This document shows, one piece after another, positions 34,684 to 44,639 of a stretch of 64,000 bases of DNA (within the stretch, counting starts at the first letter, position 1; each line of letters begins with the position of its first letter). A program made the translations under genes and the position numbers. This DNA comes from Mongoliitalea daihaiensis (GTDB lineage: Bacteria > Bacteroidota > Bacteroidia > Cytophagales > Cyclobacteriaceae): NCBI RefSeq assembly GCF_021596945.1, contig NZ_CP063779.1, positions 4,128,001 through 4,192,000 of the forward strand, given 5' to 3'. The notes below the pieces were generated by a model, which saw nothing but the letters and a program-made list of their open reading frames with translations, was not told where the DNA came from and searched no databases.

Positions 34684-36114
34684 TTACTCTACGATGTGAA
34701 TCTTAAGCATATTAGTAGGGCCCTTTGCTTTCAATGGCATACTGGCAGTATTGATGATAATATCACCGTTTTTGACATAATTATCAGCTTTCAACTTATT
34801 TTGAATGTCCATAAAGGTCGCATCTGTAGAAACATTACTCGTATAATAATAAGCCCTTACTCCCCAAGCCAAACTCAGTTGAGTTAAGAGGTTTTTGTTG
34901 TTTGTAAATACGATCAAATTTGCTAAAGGCCTAAAAGAAGACAAACGAAAAGCAGTCATCCCTGAAGCTGTAATTCCAACCAATACTTTGGCCTTTACAT
35001 TTCGTGATAGTCGGGCAGCCATCAAAGTAAGGTTTTTACTCAAAAATTTAGGATCTTCTTCTGGTATCTTGTACAAATGATGAAATACATCCTCGTTACT
35101 TTCAATATAGGATATAATACTTGTCATTGCCTTTACCGAAGCCACCGGGAATTGACCTGAAGCTGTTTCAGCAGATAACATTACTGCATCGGCTCCATCC
35201 AGTACAGCTGTGGCCACATCATTGGTTTCTGCGCGGGTCGGTCTTGGATGATTAATCATGCTTTCCAGCATCTGGGTTGCAATGATGACCGGCTTACTGG
35301 CTAATTTACATTTTTGAACGATTTTCTTTTGCCAAAGAGGTACTTTTTCCATTGGAACTTCTACTCCCAAATCACCACGAGCTACCATAATTGCATCCGT
35401 AGCTTTGATAATGGCATCAATATTCTCCAAAGCTTCTGGTTTTTCTATTTTGGCTACAATTCTGCAATCTTTTCCTGCGCTCAAAATTCTTTCTCTAAGG
35501 TCCAAAATATCATCTGCAGACCTTACAAACGAGAGTGCAATCCAATCTACATCATTCGCTAACCCAAACTCCAAATCTATAAGATCTTTTTCTGTAAGGG
35601 ATGGAGCAGAAACACGTGTATTTGGTAAATTGATACCTTTTCGGGATTTTAGAACACCTCCATGAATGACCACACACCGTACATTTTTACCATCTGTATT
35701 ATTCACAGCCAATTCAATGTTTCCATCATCAATCAAAATCCGATCTCCACCTTTCACATCATTGGGTAGGTTTTTATAAACTGTGCTTACCAACTCTGCA
35801 TTTCCTACAACAGGTTCGTTGGTAATTGTGATTTTCTGTCCTGGGCTAATTTGTACTCCCCCATTTTCCATTTCACCAACTCTGATTTTAGGTCCTTGCA
35901 AATCTTGAAGAATACCAAGATTGGATCCATTTTCTTCATTGATTTTGCGAATAAGTTGGATAACTTTTGAATGACCTTCATGATCACCATGGGAAAAATT
36001 TAAACGGAAGACATTCGCACCTGCTGATGCTAGACTTCTCAACATTTCTTCATTGTTGGAGGCAGGGCCTACGGTTGCAAGTATTTTGGTTTTGTTAAAT
36101 AATGCAATACTCAT
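34684..36114 (-). CDS. pyk: Pyruvate kinase
   Basis: The 476-residue enzyme makes pyruvate and ATP from phosphoenolpyruvate. Marks are KTKILATVGPAS, FRLNFSHGDH, the active-site strand RIVAKIEKPEALENID, MVARGDLGVEVPMEKVP, ATQMLESMI and the SAETASGQFP region. The C-terminal regulatory domain is present. It follows the IPExxxVDY gene by 13 bp, a pairing I know from other Bacteroidota. Confidence 0.97.
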   Translation of the reverse strand: MSIALFNKTKILATVGPASNNEEMLRSLASAGANVFRLNFSHGDHEGHSKVIQLIRKINEENGSNLGILQDLQGPKIRVGEMENGGVQISPGQKITITNEPVVGNAELVSTVYKNLPNDVKGGDRILIDDGNIELAVNNTDGKNVRCVVIHGGVLKSRKGINLPNTRVSAPSLTEKDLIDLEFGLANDVDWIALSFVRSADDILDLRERILSAGKDCRIVAKIEKPEALENIDAIIKATDAIMVARGDLGVEVPMEKVPLWQKKIVQKCKLASKPVIIATQMLESMINHPRPTRAETNDVATAVLDGADAVMLSAETASGQFPVASVKAMTSIISYIESNEDVFHHLYKIPEEDPKFLSKNLTLMAARLSRNVKAKVLVGITASGMTAFRLSSFRPLANLIVFTNNKNLLTQLSLAWGVRAYYYTSNVSTDATFMDIQNKLKADNYVKNGDIIINTASMPLKAKGPTNMLKIHIVE

Positions 36115-36127
36115 GTGTAATATTATT

Positions 36128-36556
36128 TTAATAGGTTAGAAGATTCTCTTTCGATTTTAATTTTGTCACATCAATCTTAACAACATTTTGAATAAAATCA
36201 ACGGTAGAAAGGCGCTCAATATACGTATTTATATTTATATCCTCTGTAAAATCCTGAACGAGCATAAAATAGTCCATCACTTTTAACTCTGGGATCAAAT
36301 AGGCTGGAGATGGTCCAAAAGTATTCGATTTGTTTTTTAGTAATTGGACAAATCCATGTTCTTTGATTTGAATAAATTGAGGCACCATCAAGTCCGGTTG
36401 GTTGATTAACTCTAGGTAGTAATCATCGACTTTTTTCAATCGCAAATCCAAGAGCTTATTGATGGCCCATGCTAACTTATAATCCTTCACGGGCGCCACA
36501 AATCCTAAGATTTCAAAGTCAAATTGATAATCAAAAATAAGTTTATTCTTTTTCAT
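36128..36556 (-). CDS. IPExxxVDY family protein
   Basis: The 142-residue soluble protein carries the family signature IPELKVMDYF (Ile-Pro-Glu, then Met-Asp-Tyr in place of Val-Asp-Tyr). Nothing else indicates a function. It is the first gene of a unit with pyk (13-bp gap) and is divergent from acpP across 151 bp. Its conserved place by pyruvate kinase may point to a link with central metabolism or fatty acid supply. Confidence 0.85.
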   Translation of the reverse strand: MKKNKLIFDYQFDFEILGFVAPVKDYKLAWAINKLLDLRLKKVDDYYLELINQPDLMVPQFIQIKEHGFVQLLKNKSNTFGPSPAYLIPELKVMDYFMLVQDFTEDININTYIERLSTVDFIQNVVKIDVTKLKSKENLLTY

Positions 36557-36645
36557 AAAACCCGCTTGTATCTACTTACAAATGTAAAAATAAACATTAA
36601 AGATCCCCTTTCTCTTTATTTTCCTAAATTTCATATTGCCATTTT

Positions 36646-36679
36646 TTTGGCAATAAGGTTTTAAATATATTTCTTTGCG
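36646..36679 (+). promoter_or_regulatory. Candidate promoter of acpP-fabF-rnc
   Basis: TTTG at 36646-36649 (-33) and TTTCTTTG at 36672-36679 (-7, one mismatch to TAnnTTTG) are 22 bp apart, 28 bp before the acpP ATG. Confidence 0.4.
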
Positions 36680-36707
36680 AAGTGTTTTAATTTAAACTGA
36701 TCAAAAA

Positions 36708-36944
36708 ATGTCTGAAATTGCACAAAAAGTAAAAGCCATTATCGTAGATAAATTGGGCGTAGAAGAATCTGAAGTTACTCCTGAGGCTAGCTTCACTAAT
36801 GACCTTGGGGCGGACTCCTTGGATACTGTTGAGTTAATCATGGAATTTGAAAAGGAATTCAATATTTCTATTCCAGATGATCAAGCTGAGCAAATCGGGA
36901 CTGTAGGACAGGCTGTCAGCTATCTTGAAGCTAACGTAAAATAA
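36708..36944 (+). CDS. acpP: Acyl carrier protein
   Basis: The 78-residue acidic protein has the phosphopantetheine attachment serine Ser37 in [14 protein letters not shown] and the usual four-helix pattern. It carries growing acyl chains in fatty acid synthesis. fabF follows after 20 bp and rnc after that, the common acpP-fabF-rnc order. Confidence 0.97.
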   Translation: MSEIAQKVKAIIVDKLGVEESEVTPEASFTNDLGADSLDTVELIMEFEKEFNISIPDDQAEQIGTVGQAVSYLEANVK

Positions 36945-36964
36945 AAACACTATAAAATTCATTT

Positions 36965-38218
36965 ATGAATTTAAGAAGAGTTGTAGTAACCGGTCTTGGT
37001 GCATTAACACCCATAGGCAATACCGTAGAGGAATTCTGGAACGGTCTGTCGACGGGTGTGAGTGGCGCTGGACCGATTACTAAATTCGATGCTTCCCTTT
37101 TTAAAACCCAGTTTGCCTGCGAAGTGAAAAACTTGGATGTAGAGCAATATTTGGATAAAAAAGAAGCTAGAAAATTAGACCAGTTTTCCCAGTATGCACT
37201 TATTGCTGCAGAGCAGGCCATCAAAGATTCGGGCATTGATCCAGAAAAAATTGATCTCAATCGGGCAGGAGTAATTCTTGGATCTGGGATTGGAGGTCTC
37301 AAAACCCTAGAAGAGGAAATTACCAATTTCAACAATGGTGATGGTACTCCACGATACAATCCGTTTTTCATCCCTAAGATGATTGTGGATATATGTGCTG
37401 GACATATTTCTATAAAATACGGTTTTAAAGGACCAAATTTTGTCACAGTCTCTGCTTGTGCTTCTTCTACAAACGCTATTTTGGATGCCTTCAATTACAT
37501 CCGATGGAATAAAGCGGATGTGTTCATTACAGGAGGTTCTGAAGCAGTTGTGACCACTTCATGCATTGGAGGTTTCAATGCTATGAAAGCGCTGTCTCAG
37601 AGAAATGATTCTCCCGAAACAGCTTCAAGACCATTTGATAAAGACAGAGATGGATTTGTCCTTGGTGAAGGTGCGGGATGCATTATTTTGGAGGAATATG
37701 AGCATGCTGTAGCAAGAGGAGCAAAAATTTATGCTGAAATGGTCGGTGGTGCCATGACTGCCGATGCTTATCACATTACAGCTCCTCACCCGGATGGTGA
37801 TGGTGCAAGTAATGTTATGAAACTTGCCATTGAAGATGCTGGCATGAATCCAGATGAAATTGATTATGTAAACGTGCATGGTACTTCTACACCACTTGGT
37901 GATGTAGCAGAAGTAAAAGCCATCCAAAAAGTATTTGGTGAGCACGCCTACAAACTCAATATTAGCAGTACAAAATCTATGACAGGACATTTGTTGGGAG
38001 CAGCGGGAGCTGTCGAGGCTATTGCTTCTATCCTTTCTGTCAAAAACGATTTAGTACCACCTACTATCAATCACTTCACAGATGATGAAAATATAGATAG
38101 TAAACTCAATTTGACGTTTAATACAGCTCAAAAACGAACCGTTAGAGCTGCTTTGAGTAATACTTTTGGATTTGGTGGACACAACTGTTCTGTCATCTTC
38201 AAAAAAATAGAAGAGTAA
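36965..38218 (+). CDS. fabF: 3-oxoacyl-ACP synthase II
   Basis: The 417-residue condensing enzyme extends acyl-ACP with malonyl-ACP. It has the catalytic Cys165 in VSACASSTNAI and the two histidines in VNVHGTSTPLGD and SMTGHLLGAAG, plus the opening RRVVVTGLGALTPIGN. Length is normal. It lies 20 bp after acpP and 1 bp before rnc. Confidence 0.97.
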   Translation: MNLRRVVVTGLGALTPIGNTVEEFWNGLSTGVSGAGPITKFDASLFKTQFACEVKNLDVEQYLDKKEARKLDQFSQYALIAAEQAIKDSGIDPEKIDLNRAGVILGSGIGGLKTLEEEITNFNNGDGTPRYNPFFIPKMIVDICAGHISIKYGFKGPNFVTVSACASSTNAILDAFNYIRWNKADVFITGGSEAVVTTSCIGGFNAMKALSQRNDSPETASRPFDKDRDGFVLGEGAGCIILEEYEHAVARGAKIYAEMVGGAMTADAYHITAPHPDGDGASNVMKLAIEDAGMNPDEIDYVNVHGTSTPLGDVAEVKAIQKVFGEHAYKLNISSTKSMTGHLLGAAGAVEAIASILSVKNDLVPPTINHFTDDENIDSKLNLTFNTAQKRTVRAALSNTFGFGGHNCSVIFKKIEE

Positions 38219-38219
38219 C

Positions 38220-38960
38220 TTGAAACTTTCCCGCTTACTCCGCTTACGAGGAATATTCTATACCAAAAAAGATAAAAGGCTTGCTGCTTCCATTAAACAC
38301 ATGGCTGGTAGCAAGCCTTTTAATTTGGCATTATACAAACTTGCTATTAAGCATGCATCTGTATCTGATGAGTATATAAACGGACTAAAAATATCCAATG
38401 AGCGACTTGAATATCTGGGAGATGCAATCCTTGGAGCTGTCATAGCTGAGTTTTTATTCCTTAAATTCCCCTATCGTGATGAAGGATTTCTAACGGAAAC
38501 GCGTTCAAGAATGGTTAATAGAGAGGCATTAAACCACATTGCTATAAAAATCGGATTAGCCAAACTGATATCCGAATCCTATGAAGGTAGGAATTTAGGG
38601 ACCCATAAATCTATTTTTGGTGACTCACTCGAAGCACTTATAGGAGCGATCTACTTAGATCGAGGATATAAATTCTGTAAAAAATTTATCCTGAAGCGTA
38701 TAGTGATTCATTATGACGTAGATGAAATCATCAATACTACAACTAACTTCAAAAGCAAAATCATTGAGTGGGCCCAAAAAGAAAGTAAAGATGTGGAATT
38801 TAAAATGGTATCCATGACCGGTAATCAGCGCTTTAAAGAATTTTTGGTCGAGATTTGGATTGAAAATGAATCACTAGCTTTCGGAAAAGGAAATACTAAG
38901 AAAAAAGCTGAACAAGAAGCTTCCAAAAATGCTTGTGAGAAACTCGCTATTCAAATTTAG
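38220..38960 (+). CDS. rnc: Ribonuclease III
   Basis: The 246-residue double-strand RNase processes rRNA and mRNA. The catalytic signature is NERLEYLGDAI (60-70), with the second acidic cluster in DSLEALIGAIYLD, and a dsRNA-binding domain at about 176-246 (GNTKKKAEQEASKNACEKL). The start is TTG at 38220, one base after the fabF stop; no ATG precedes the conserved N-terminus, which matches family members (KLSRLLR), so the rare start is well supported. Confidence 0.94.
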   Translation: MKLSRLLRLRGIFYTKKDKRLAASIKHMAGSKPFNLALYKLAIKHASVSDEYINGLKISNERLEYLGDAILGAVIAEFLFLKFPYRDEGFLTETRSRMVNREALNHIAIKIGLAKLISESYEGRNLGTHKSIFGDSLEALIGAIYLDRGYKFCKKFILKRIVIHYDVDEIINTTTNFKSKIIEWAQKESKDVEFKMVSMTGNQRFKEFLVEIWIENESLAFGKGNTKKKAEQEASKNACEKLAIQI

Positions 38961-38965
38961 AACAG

Positions 38966-38973
38966 TATCTTTG
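38966..38973 (+). promoter_or_regulatory. Candidate -7 promoter element for nadE
   Basis: TATCTTTG matches TAnnTTTG and lies 31 bp before the chosen nadE ATG at 39005. Confidence 0.4.
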
Positions 38974-39004
38974 ATTATCGTGTTTGATAACTTTGAAACA
39001 CAAC

Positions 39005-40852
39005 ATGTCAACTGTGAAAATTGCCTGCGCTACTGTCAATCAAACACCACTTGATTGGATAGGAAATCTTGAAAACATCATTGCTTCTATTCATGAAGCA
39101 AAAAATCAGGGCGTTGAACTGCTCTGCTTACCTGAATTAGCCATTACTGCTTATGGAGCCGAGGATTTATATCTCAGCTACTGGTTTCCTCAAAAAGCAG
39201 TGAAACAACTACAAGAATTAATCTCCCACTGTGAAGGCATTACGGTAGCTGTTGGTCTACCCATACGTATTCAGTCGAACGTGTACAATTGCATGGCTGT
39301 TATCGAAAATGGTCAACTGATTGGCTTAGTAGCCAAGCAGTTTATGGCCATCGATGGGGTACATTATGAATTCCGTTGGTTTAGTCCATGGGAGGCTTAT
39401 AAAATTGTATCCTTTGACTTTTTTGGAACTCCAATCCCTATGGGAGATATTATTTTTGAAAAAAATGGCTTTCGGTATGGATTTGAAATCTGTGAAGATG
39501 CCTGGAGAGGAAACGAAAGACCTGGATTTCGACTGAAAGATCGCCATATAGACATCATTTTCAATCCCTCTGCTAGTCATTTTGCTATGGGAAAAAGTTT
39601 GCAGCGGGAAGAATTGATGAAAAAATCGTCCGCTTTGATGGGTGCAACTTATTTTTATGTCAACCTGTTGGGCAATGAAGCTGGAAGAATGATTTTTGAT
39701 GGAGAAATCTTGGTAGCTGATCAGGAAAGAATACTCCTGCGCAATAAGCTCCTTTCCTTCTTGGATTTTCAAGTTTGCACTTTTGACTACCAGAAAGACT
39801 TGACCAAGCGCCCAGAGGTAAATTATCACTTTGATAAGCACGAAGAATTTGTACAGGCTTCTTCTTTGGCTTTGTTTGACTACTTGAGAAAAAGTAAAAG
39901 TAAAGGCTTTGTTCTAAGTTTAAGTGGTGGGGCTGATTCATCTACGATTGCCATATTAGTAGCCGAAATGGTCAGAAGAGGAATAGAAGAGCTTGGCTTG
40001 GATAAGTTTATAAAAAAAATAGGCATTGAATTTACACCAACTTCTGATAATGTTATAAAAGAGTTTGTAGGTAAAATATTTACAGTAGCCTATCAAGCCT
40101 CCAACAACTCCTCCACAGATACCTTTGATAGTGCCAAATTGCTTGCGGAAGATATTGGGGCTGTTTTCTACAACTGGGAAATTACCGAAGAAGTACACTC
40201 TTACACCTCTAAAATTGAACATGCTATTGGAAGAAAGTTGACTTGGGAACAGGATGACCTGACACTACAAAATATTCAAGCCCGAGCGCGATCTCCGATC
40301 ATTTGGATGCTTGCCAATATCAATCAGGCTCTTTTGCTAAGTACATCCAACAGAAGCGAAGGAGATGTAGGCTATGCTACTATGGATGGGGATACCAGCG
40401 GTAGTATTTCGCCTATTGCTGCAGTAGACAAGCATTTCGTATTGCAGTGGCTGCAATGGGCCGAGAAACAGTTGAATTATGGAGGGTTGAAAAAAGTCAA
40501 TAGCCTACAGCCAACAGCAGAACTCCGTCCAACAGAAAATCATCAAACAGATGAGGCCGATCTGATGCCATATTCTCTGATTGTCGAAATAGAGAGACTT
40601 GCTATCCGAGATCGTAGATCACCCATGGATATATACCTCATCTTACAGGAAGAATTAGACTATTCAGACGAACAACTGAAAGATTATATTAAAAAGTTCT
40701 TTAGATTGTGGTCCCGAAATCAATGGAAACGGGAGCGTTTAGCTCCTTCCTTTCATTTGGATGAATTTAATGTAGACCCAAAAACCTGGTATAGATTCCC
40801 TATCCTTTCAAACGGTTATGAGGAAGAATTACAAGAATTGGATAAAATTTAA
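39005..40852 (+). CDS. nadE: Glutamine-dependent NAD+ synthetase
   Basis: The 615-residue enzyme amidates deamido-NAD. The N-terminal nitrilase-type glutaminase domain has Glu44 (CLPELAITAYG), Lys111 and Cys163 (FEICEDAW); the synthetase domain has the PP-loop SGGADSS (307-313) and RSEGDVGYATMDGD. The ATG at 39005 is used; an in-frame TTG at 38984 is less likely because the promoter element would lie too close. It has its own promoter-like element but follows rnc by only 44 bp. Confidence 0.95.
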   Translation: MSTVKIACATVNQTPLDWIGNLENIIASIHEAKNQGVELLCLPELAITAYGAEDLYLSYWFPQKAVKQLQELISHCEGITVAVGLPIRIQSNVYNCMAVIENGQLIGLVAKQFMAIDGVHYEFRWFSPWEAYKIVSFDFFGTPIPMGDIIFEKNGFRYGFEICEDAWRGNERPGFRLKDRHIDIIFNPSASHFAMGKSLQREELMKKSSALMGATYFYVNLLGNEAGRMIFDGEILVADQERILLRNKLLSFLDFQVCTFDYQKDLTKRPEVNYHFDKHEEFVQASSLALFDYLRKSKSKGFVLSLSGGADSSTIAILVAEMVRRGIEELGLDKFIKKIGIEFTPTSDNVIKEFVGKIFTVAYQASNNSSTDTFDSAKLLAEDIGAVFYNWEITEEVHSYTSKIEHAIGRKLTWEQDDLTLQNIQARARSPIIWMLANINQALLLSTSNRSEGDVGYATMDGDTSGSISPIAAVDKHFVLQWLQWAEKQLNYGGLKKVNSLQPTAELRPTENHQTDEADLMPYSLIVEIERLAIRDRRSPMDIYLILQEELDYSDEQLKDYIKKFFRLWSRNQWKRERLAPSFHLDEFNVDPKTWYRFPILSNGYEEELQELDKI

Positions 40853-40884
40853 CTGAGTTGCGTACTCAAACATAGACTAGCAGT

Positions 40885-42000
40885 ATGATACAATCACTTA
40901 TCAACTATATCGTATGGAGTCCAAACCCTGCTGTTTTTGACAGCTTTGATAGGCTTCGTTGGTATAGTTTATTGTTTGCCTTGGGATTTATTATATCTCA
41001 ACAAATCATGATTTACATTTACCGAAAAGAGGGTCAAGACGACACTTTAGTGGATAAATTGACCATTTACATGGTACTATCCACAATCATTGGAGCGAGA
41101 TTAGGTCACGTACTATTTTATGAACCCGAGAAATACTTAAGCAATCCATTGGATATTTTAAAGGTGTGGGAAGGTGGACTAGCTAGTCATGGAGCGGCCA
41201 TTGCCATCTTGATAGCGTTGTATATGTATTCCAAAAAAGTGCCTGGTCAATCCTATCTTTGGGTAGTAGACCGCATAGTCATTGTGGTAGCTCTTACAGG
41301 CGCATTGATTCGTGTAGGTAATTTAATGAACTCTGAAATTGGAGGAAAAGAAACCGGTACAGATTCAGGATTTGTTTTTGCACGAGATGCTGAGGAATAC
41401 CTACAGCTTATGCGAATGCCTGTAGCAGAAGTGGATGCTTATAAACCATCTGACAGAAGCAACGAGCTTGCGGGGAATGGAATTGTACCAGTGAACTTTG
41501 ATATTAAGATTGAAAAAGGAGCCTACCAAGAAGCAGACCTTCGCACAGCAATTGAAACAGATGTGAAATTTGTTTTGACTCGTTATAGAAGTTCACAGAA
41601 ATATCTAGCAGAAAGTCCAGAGACCGCTTTGAATTATGATTTGATGGACAAAGGAGATCATTACCTGGTTACCGTTAAAACCTTTGGGATTTCGAGATAC
41701 CCTACTCAAATCTATGAGTCTATATCATATTTACTCATCTTTATAGGCCTCTTTCTCGTATGGCAAAAATATAAATCGAGACTTCCAGATGGACTATTCT
41801 TAGGATTGTTCTTAATTTCCGTCTTTGGAATGCGCTTCATTTGGGAGTTTTGGAAAGAAAATCAGGTTGAATTTGAAGAAGGGCTCGCCTTTAATATGGG
41901 ACAGACCTTGAGCATTCCTCTTGTCATTGGAGGACTTGTACTAATAGGTTTAGCACTTAAAAAAGGTTTAAAACCAGAAAATCAAGGCACAGGATCATGA
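40885..42000 (+). CDS. lgt: Prolipoprotein diacylglyceryl transferase with large inserted domain
   Basis: The 371-residue membrane enzyme attaches diacylglycerol to lipoprotein cysteines. It has [11 protein letters not shown], the signature R143VGNLMNSE151 and RYPTQIYE (271-278). Between these lies an insertion of about 110 residues (160-268), hydrophilic and charged, absent from the E. coli protein (about 290 residues); it should face the periplasm. Many lipoproteins in this window (FAS1, GldH, others) would be its clients. The last 19 bp overlap convergent yidD. Confidence 0.94.
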   Translation: MIQSLINYIVWSPNPAVFDSFDRLRWYSLLFALGFIISQQIMIYIYRKEGQDDTLVDKLTIYMVLSTIIGARLGHVLFYEPEKYLSNPLDILKVWEGGLASHGAAIAILIALYMYSKKVPGQSYLWVVDRIVIVVALTGALIRVGNLMNSEIGGKETGTDSGFVFARDAEEYLQLMRMPVAEVDAYKPSDRSNELAGNGIVPVNFDIKIEKGAYQEADLRTAIETDVKFVLTRYRSSQKYLAESPETALNYDLMDKGDHYLVTVKTFGISRYPTQIYESISYLLIFIGLFLVWQKYKSRLPDGLFLGLFLISVFGMRFIWEFWKENQVEFEEGLAFNMGQTLSIPLVIGGLVLIGLALKKGLKPENQGTGS

Positions 42001-42203
42001 CCATGACCACCCCAAGGGTTACAGCTGAGAATTCGCTTTATTCCTAACCAACCACCTTTGAAGGGGCCATACTTTAGGATGGCCTCTTTCGTATATTGAG
42101 AACAGGAAGGCGTATAACGGCAACTTGGTGGAAATAAAGGTGAAATAAGGTATTGATAAAACAATACAGGGAGGATCGCTATTTTTCTAATGAGAGTTTT
42201 CAC
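41982..42203 (-). CDS. yidD: Membrane protein insertion efficiency factor YidD
   Basis: The 73-residue protein has the family core [15 protein letters not shown] and [22 protein letters not shown], with an N-terminal amphipathic/hydrophobic helix. YidD aids YidC-dependent membrane insertion. It overlaps the lgt 3' end by 19 bp on the opposite strand and is divergent from the BamA-like gene by 61 bp. The usual rnpA-yidC neighbours are absent. Confidence 0.95.
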   Translation of the reverse strand: MKTLIRKIAILPVLFYQYLISPLFPPSCRYTPSCSQYTKEAILKYGPFKGGWLGIKRILSCNPWGGHGHDPVP

Positions 42204-42264
42204 TGATGTAATTTAATTGAAAATGACGAGAAAGCATGAATAGTTCCCCGAAGATTAGTGTTTG

Positions 42265-43719
42265 ATGAAAGTTTGGAAACTGTATATTTTGTATGGCATA
42301 ACTTGTCTTTTTCTCGCGATGGGAAAAACAAGTTATCTCTACGCCCAAACTACAGACAGTTTACCTTCACTACTTGCGGATACCCCGAAAAAAGTAACAA
42401 TCAACACTATTTTCGTGATTGGCAATGAAAAAACAAGGAAAAATATCATTCTTCGCGAACTCACCATTCGGCCCGGGATAGAATACGACTGGGAAGAGTT
42501 GCTGTTACAAATTGTAGCCGACCAGAAAAAGATTTACAACCTGATGCTGTTCAATTCCGTGGAGATTACGCCATTGATGACTGGCACAGAGCAAATAGAA
42601 TTGTTGGTATCCGTAACAGAGCGCTGGTATATCATCCCTCAAATCAAATTGAATATAGCTGATCGAAATCTGGCAGAATGGTGGACCAATCAAAACAGAG
42701 ATCTATCAAGGATAAATTTTGGAGCCAAACTGGCCCATTATAATGTGGGAGGCCGCAATGAAAAACTAAGAGTAGGTGGTCAGTTGGGATTTATCCGTGA
42801 ATTTGAATTTTTCTACGACAAGCCCTACATAGATAAAAACCAAAAACATGGACTTGCCTTCCAATATCTTTTTTTCACACAACGGAACCTAGCTGTTAAA
42901 TCGGAAAACAACAGGCAAATATTCTTCACCAATGAAAATGAGGATATTCTCAGACGAAATGCTTCTGCTTTTTTAAGATACACCTACAGGGGAAGCTTTT
43001 ATAACTTTCATTTTGTCACCTTTGGCTATACTAATACACGGATAAATGAGGATGTATTAGAGCAAAACCCCAACTTCTTTTTACACGGAAAAACAAATTT
43101 AGGTTTTTTAGCTCTTGGCTATACATTCAGGCATGATAACAGAGATAACGTGGCTTATCCCACCCAAGGACAATTGCTCAATGTAGGATTGATGCGCTAC
43201 GGTCTTACGGGTTTAGATGATGTTCAAGACTTTGAGTTCACCTTATTTGCAAGCAAATACCAACGGCTTTCCAACAGATTTCATATAGCCTCTGGGCTCT
43301 CCTTCAATGCTTTTTTGGGTAACCGTCAGCCGTATACCCTTGTCCGAGGCTTGGGATACAACCCCTACTTCATTCGCGGCTATGAGTTGAACGTCATCGA
43401 AGGGCAAACTACCTTAGTTCAGAAAAATTCTCTTCGGTACAAATTCCTGGATTTGAATTTTGACCTGACAGGACTGATGCCTATTGAACAATTCACCTCC
43501 CTCCCATTCAAGTTTTATCTAAGTGGAAATTTTGACCATGGATTCGTACAAGATCGAAATAGACTTCCAGAAAATCTTCGATTGACCAATCGCTATTTAT
43601 TTGGCTATGGTTTGGGTGTGGATATGGTTACCCTTCACGATATGACCATTCGATTTGAATACTCCATCAACAGTATGCAGGAAGGTGCGTTGTTCATCAA
43701 TGTGAGAGCTCCATTCTAA
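42265..43719 (+). CDS. POTRA/BamA-like outer membrane protein
   Basis: The 484-residue protein has a signal peptide, one POTRA domain (about 45-125, TINTIFVIGNEKTRKNIILR) and a beta-barrel ending in FINVRAPF, with a C-terminal aromatic residue. RGLGYNPYFIRGYE is the Omp85-type lid motif (here IRGYE). One POTRA instead of five shows it is not the main BamA but a smaller Omp85 relative, as in two-partner or patatin-type systems. ATG at 42265 preferred over TTG at 42262. A terminator follows. Confidence 0.87.
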   Translation: MKVWKLYILYGITCLFLAMGKTSYLYAQTTDSLPSLLADTPKKVTINTIFVIGNEKTRKNIILRELTIRPGIEYDWEELLLQIVADQKKIYNLMLFNSVEITPLMTGTEQIELLVSVTERWYIIPQIKLNIADRNLAEWWTNQNRDLSRINFGAKLAHYNVGGRNEKLRVGGQLGFIREFEFFYDKPYIDKNQKHGLAFQYLFFTQRNLAVKSENNRQIFFTNENEDILRRNASAFLRYTYRGSFYNFHFVTFGYTNTRINEDVLEQNPNFFLHGKTNLGFLALGYTFRHDNRDNVAYPTQGQLLNVGLMRYGLTGLDDVQDFEFTLFASKYQRLSNRFHIASGLSFNAFLGNRQPYTLVRGLGYNPYFIRGYELNVIEGQTTLVQKNSLRYKFLDLNFDLTGLMPIEQFTSLPFKFYLSGNFDHGFVQDRNRLPENLRLTNRYLFGYGLGVDMVTLHDMTIRFEYSINSMQEGALFINVRAPF

Positions 43720-43729
43720 CACTATCAAT

Positions 43730-43772
43730 TTAAACGTTTATTGAAACGTTTAATCTTCGTTCTTTTTTTTTC
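43730..43772 (+). terminator. Intrinsic terminator after BamA-like gene
   Basis: TTAAACGTTT and AAACGTTTAA form a perfect 10-bp stem with a 4-nt ATTG loop, followed by TCTTCGTTC and a run of T. Confidence 0.65.
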
Positions 43773-43808
43773 TAAGTGCTAATTTCATGCAGATTAGCTT
43801 CAGAAAAA

Positions 43809-44639
43809 ATGATACGAAAATGCATCTTTCTTGGATTGGCTTTCTACTTTTCCCAAATTTATTTGGCTCTAGCGCAAGTAGGAATGGAGGTTGTCCCTCG
43901 AGGGGGACGAAGTATGGGGATGGGAAATTCCAGCACAAGCCTTACTGATGCCTATGCGATCTTCAATAATCCAGCAGGACTCTCAGGAATCCAACACTCA
44001 CAAGTATTTTTTGGATATGACCATCGATTAAACTTAAGTGAACTGACCACACTGTCTGCGGGATTTATTCAAGCAAAGGAAAAATTCACCTATGGATTGG
44101 CAACTTCTAGGTTTGGAGGAGCGCTTTTTAACCAACATTTGGTAGGTGCTGCAATCGCCAACCAACTTGGAATTACAAATTTAGGAATGAAAGTCAGCTA
44201 TCTGCAAACAGCCATGGAGGGATTTGGCACAGGAGGCTCTTGGCTGATTGACTTTGGAGGCATTGCAGAGTTAACACCTCATTTATTCTTTGCCGCGCAT
44301 ATTTTCAACTTGACCCGTTCCAATTATGGGGGAAAATCATGGGACCGCATTCCAACAATAGTTAAATCTGGTATTTCTTTTCGACCATCTGAAAAAGTCA
44401 TGACCAATGTGGAAGTTGAAAAAGACATCCTCCACCCTGCGATCTTGAAAGTAGGCATTGAATACAATTTCTATCAGAAACTATGGGGAAGAGTGGGTAT
44501 GAACAATCAACCCCAGCAACTTTTCTTCGGAATCGGCTGCACCGGCAAACGCTTAGCTTTTGACTATGCCATGACCCAGCATCCACGCTTGGGTAGTACC
44601 CATCATTTTTCCATGAACTACCAACTTTCCAAAGAATGA
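43809..44639 (+). CDS. PorV/PorQ-like outer membrane beta-barrel protein
   Basis: The 276-residue product (ATG 43809) has a signal peptide (MIRKCIFLGLAFYFSQIYLALA|Q) and a short barrel of the FadL/PorV/PorQ type: RGGRSMGMGNSSTSLTDAYAIFNNPAGL is the family opening (given as residues 30-57), followed by strands such as FFGYDHRLNL. Some members act with the type IX secretion system. It overlaps the HhH-barrel gene start by 4 bp (ATGA), so the two proteins are made together. Confidence 0.78.
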   Translation: MIRKCIFLGLAFYFSQIYLALAQVGMEVVPRGGRSMGMGNSSTSLTDAYAIFNNPAGLSGIQHSQVFFGYDHRLNLSELTTLSAGFIQAKEKFTYGLATSRFGGALFNQHLVGAAIANQLGITNLGMKVSYLQTAMEGFGTGGSWLIDFGGIAELTPHLFFAAHIFNLTRSNYGGKSWDRIPTIVKSGISFRPSEKVMTNVEVEKDILHPAILKVGIEYNFYQKLWGRVGMNNQPQQLFFGIGCTGKRLAFDYAMTQHPRLGSTHHFSMNYQLSKE

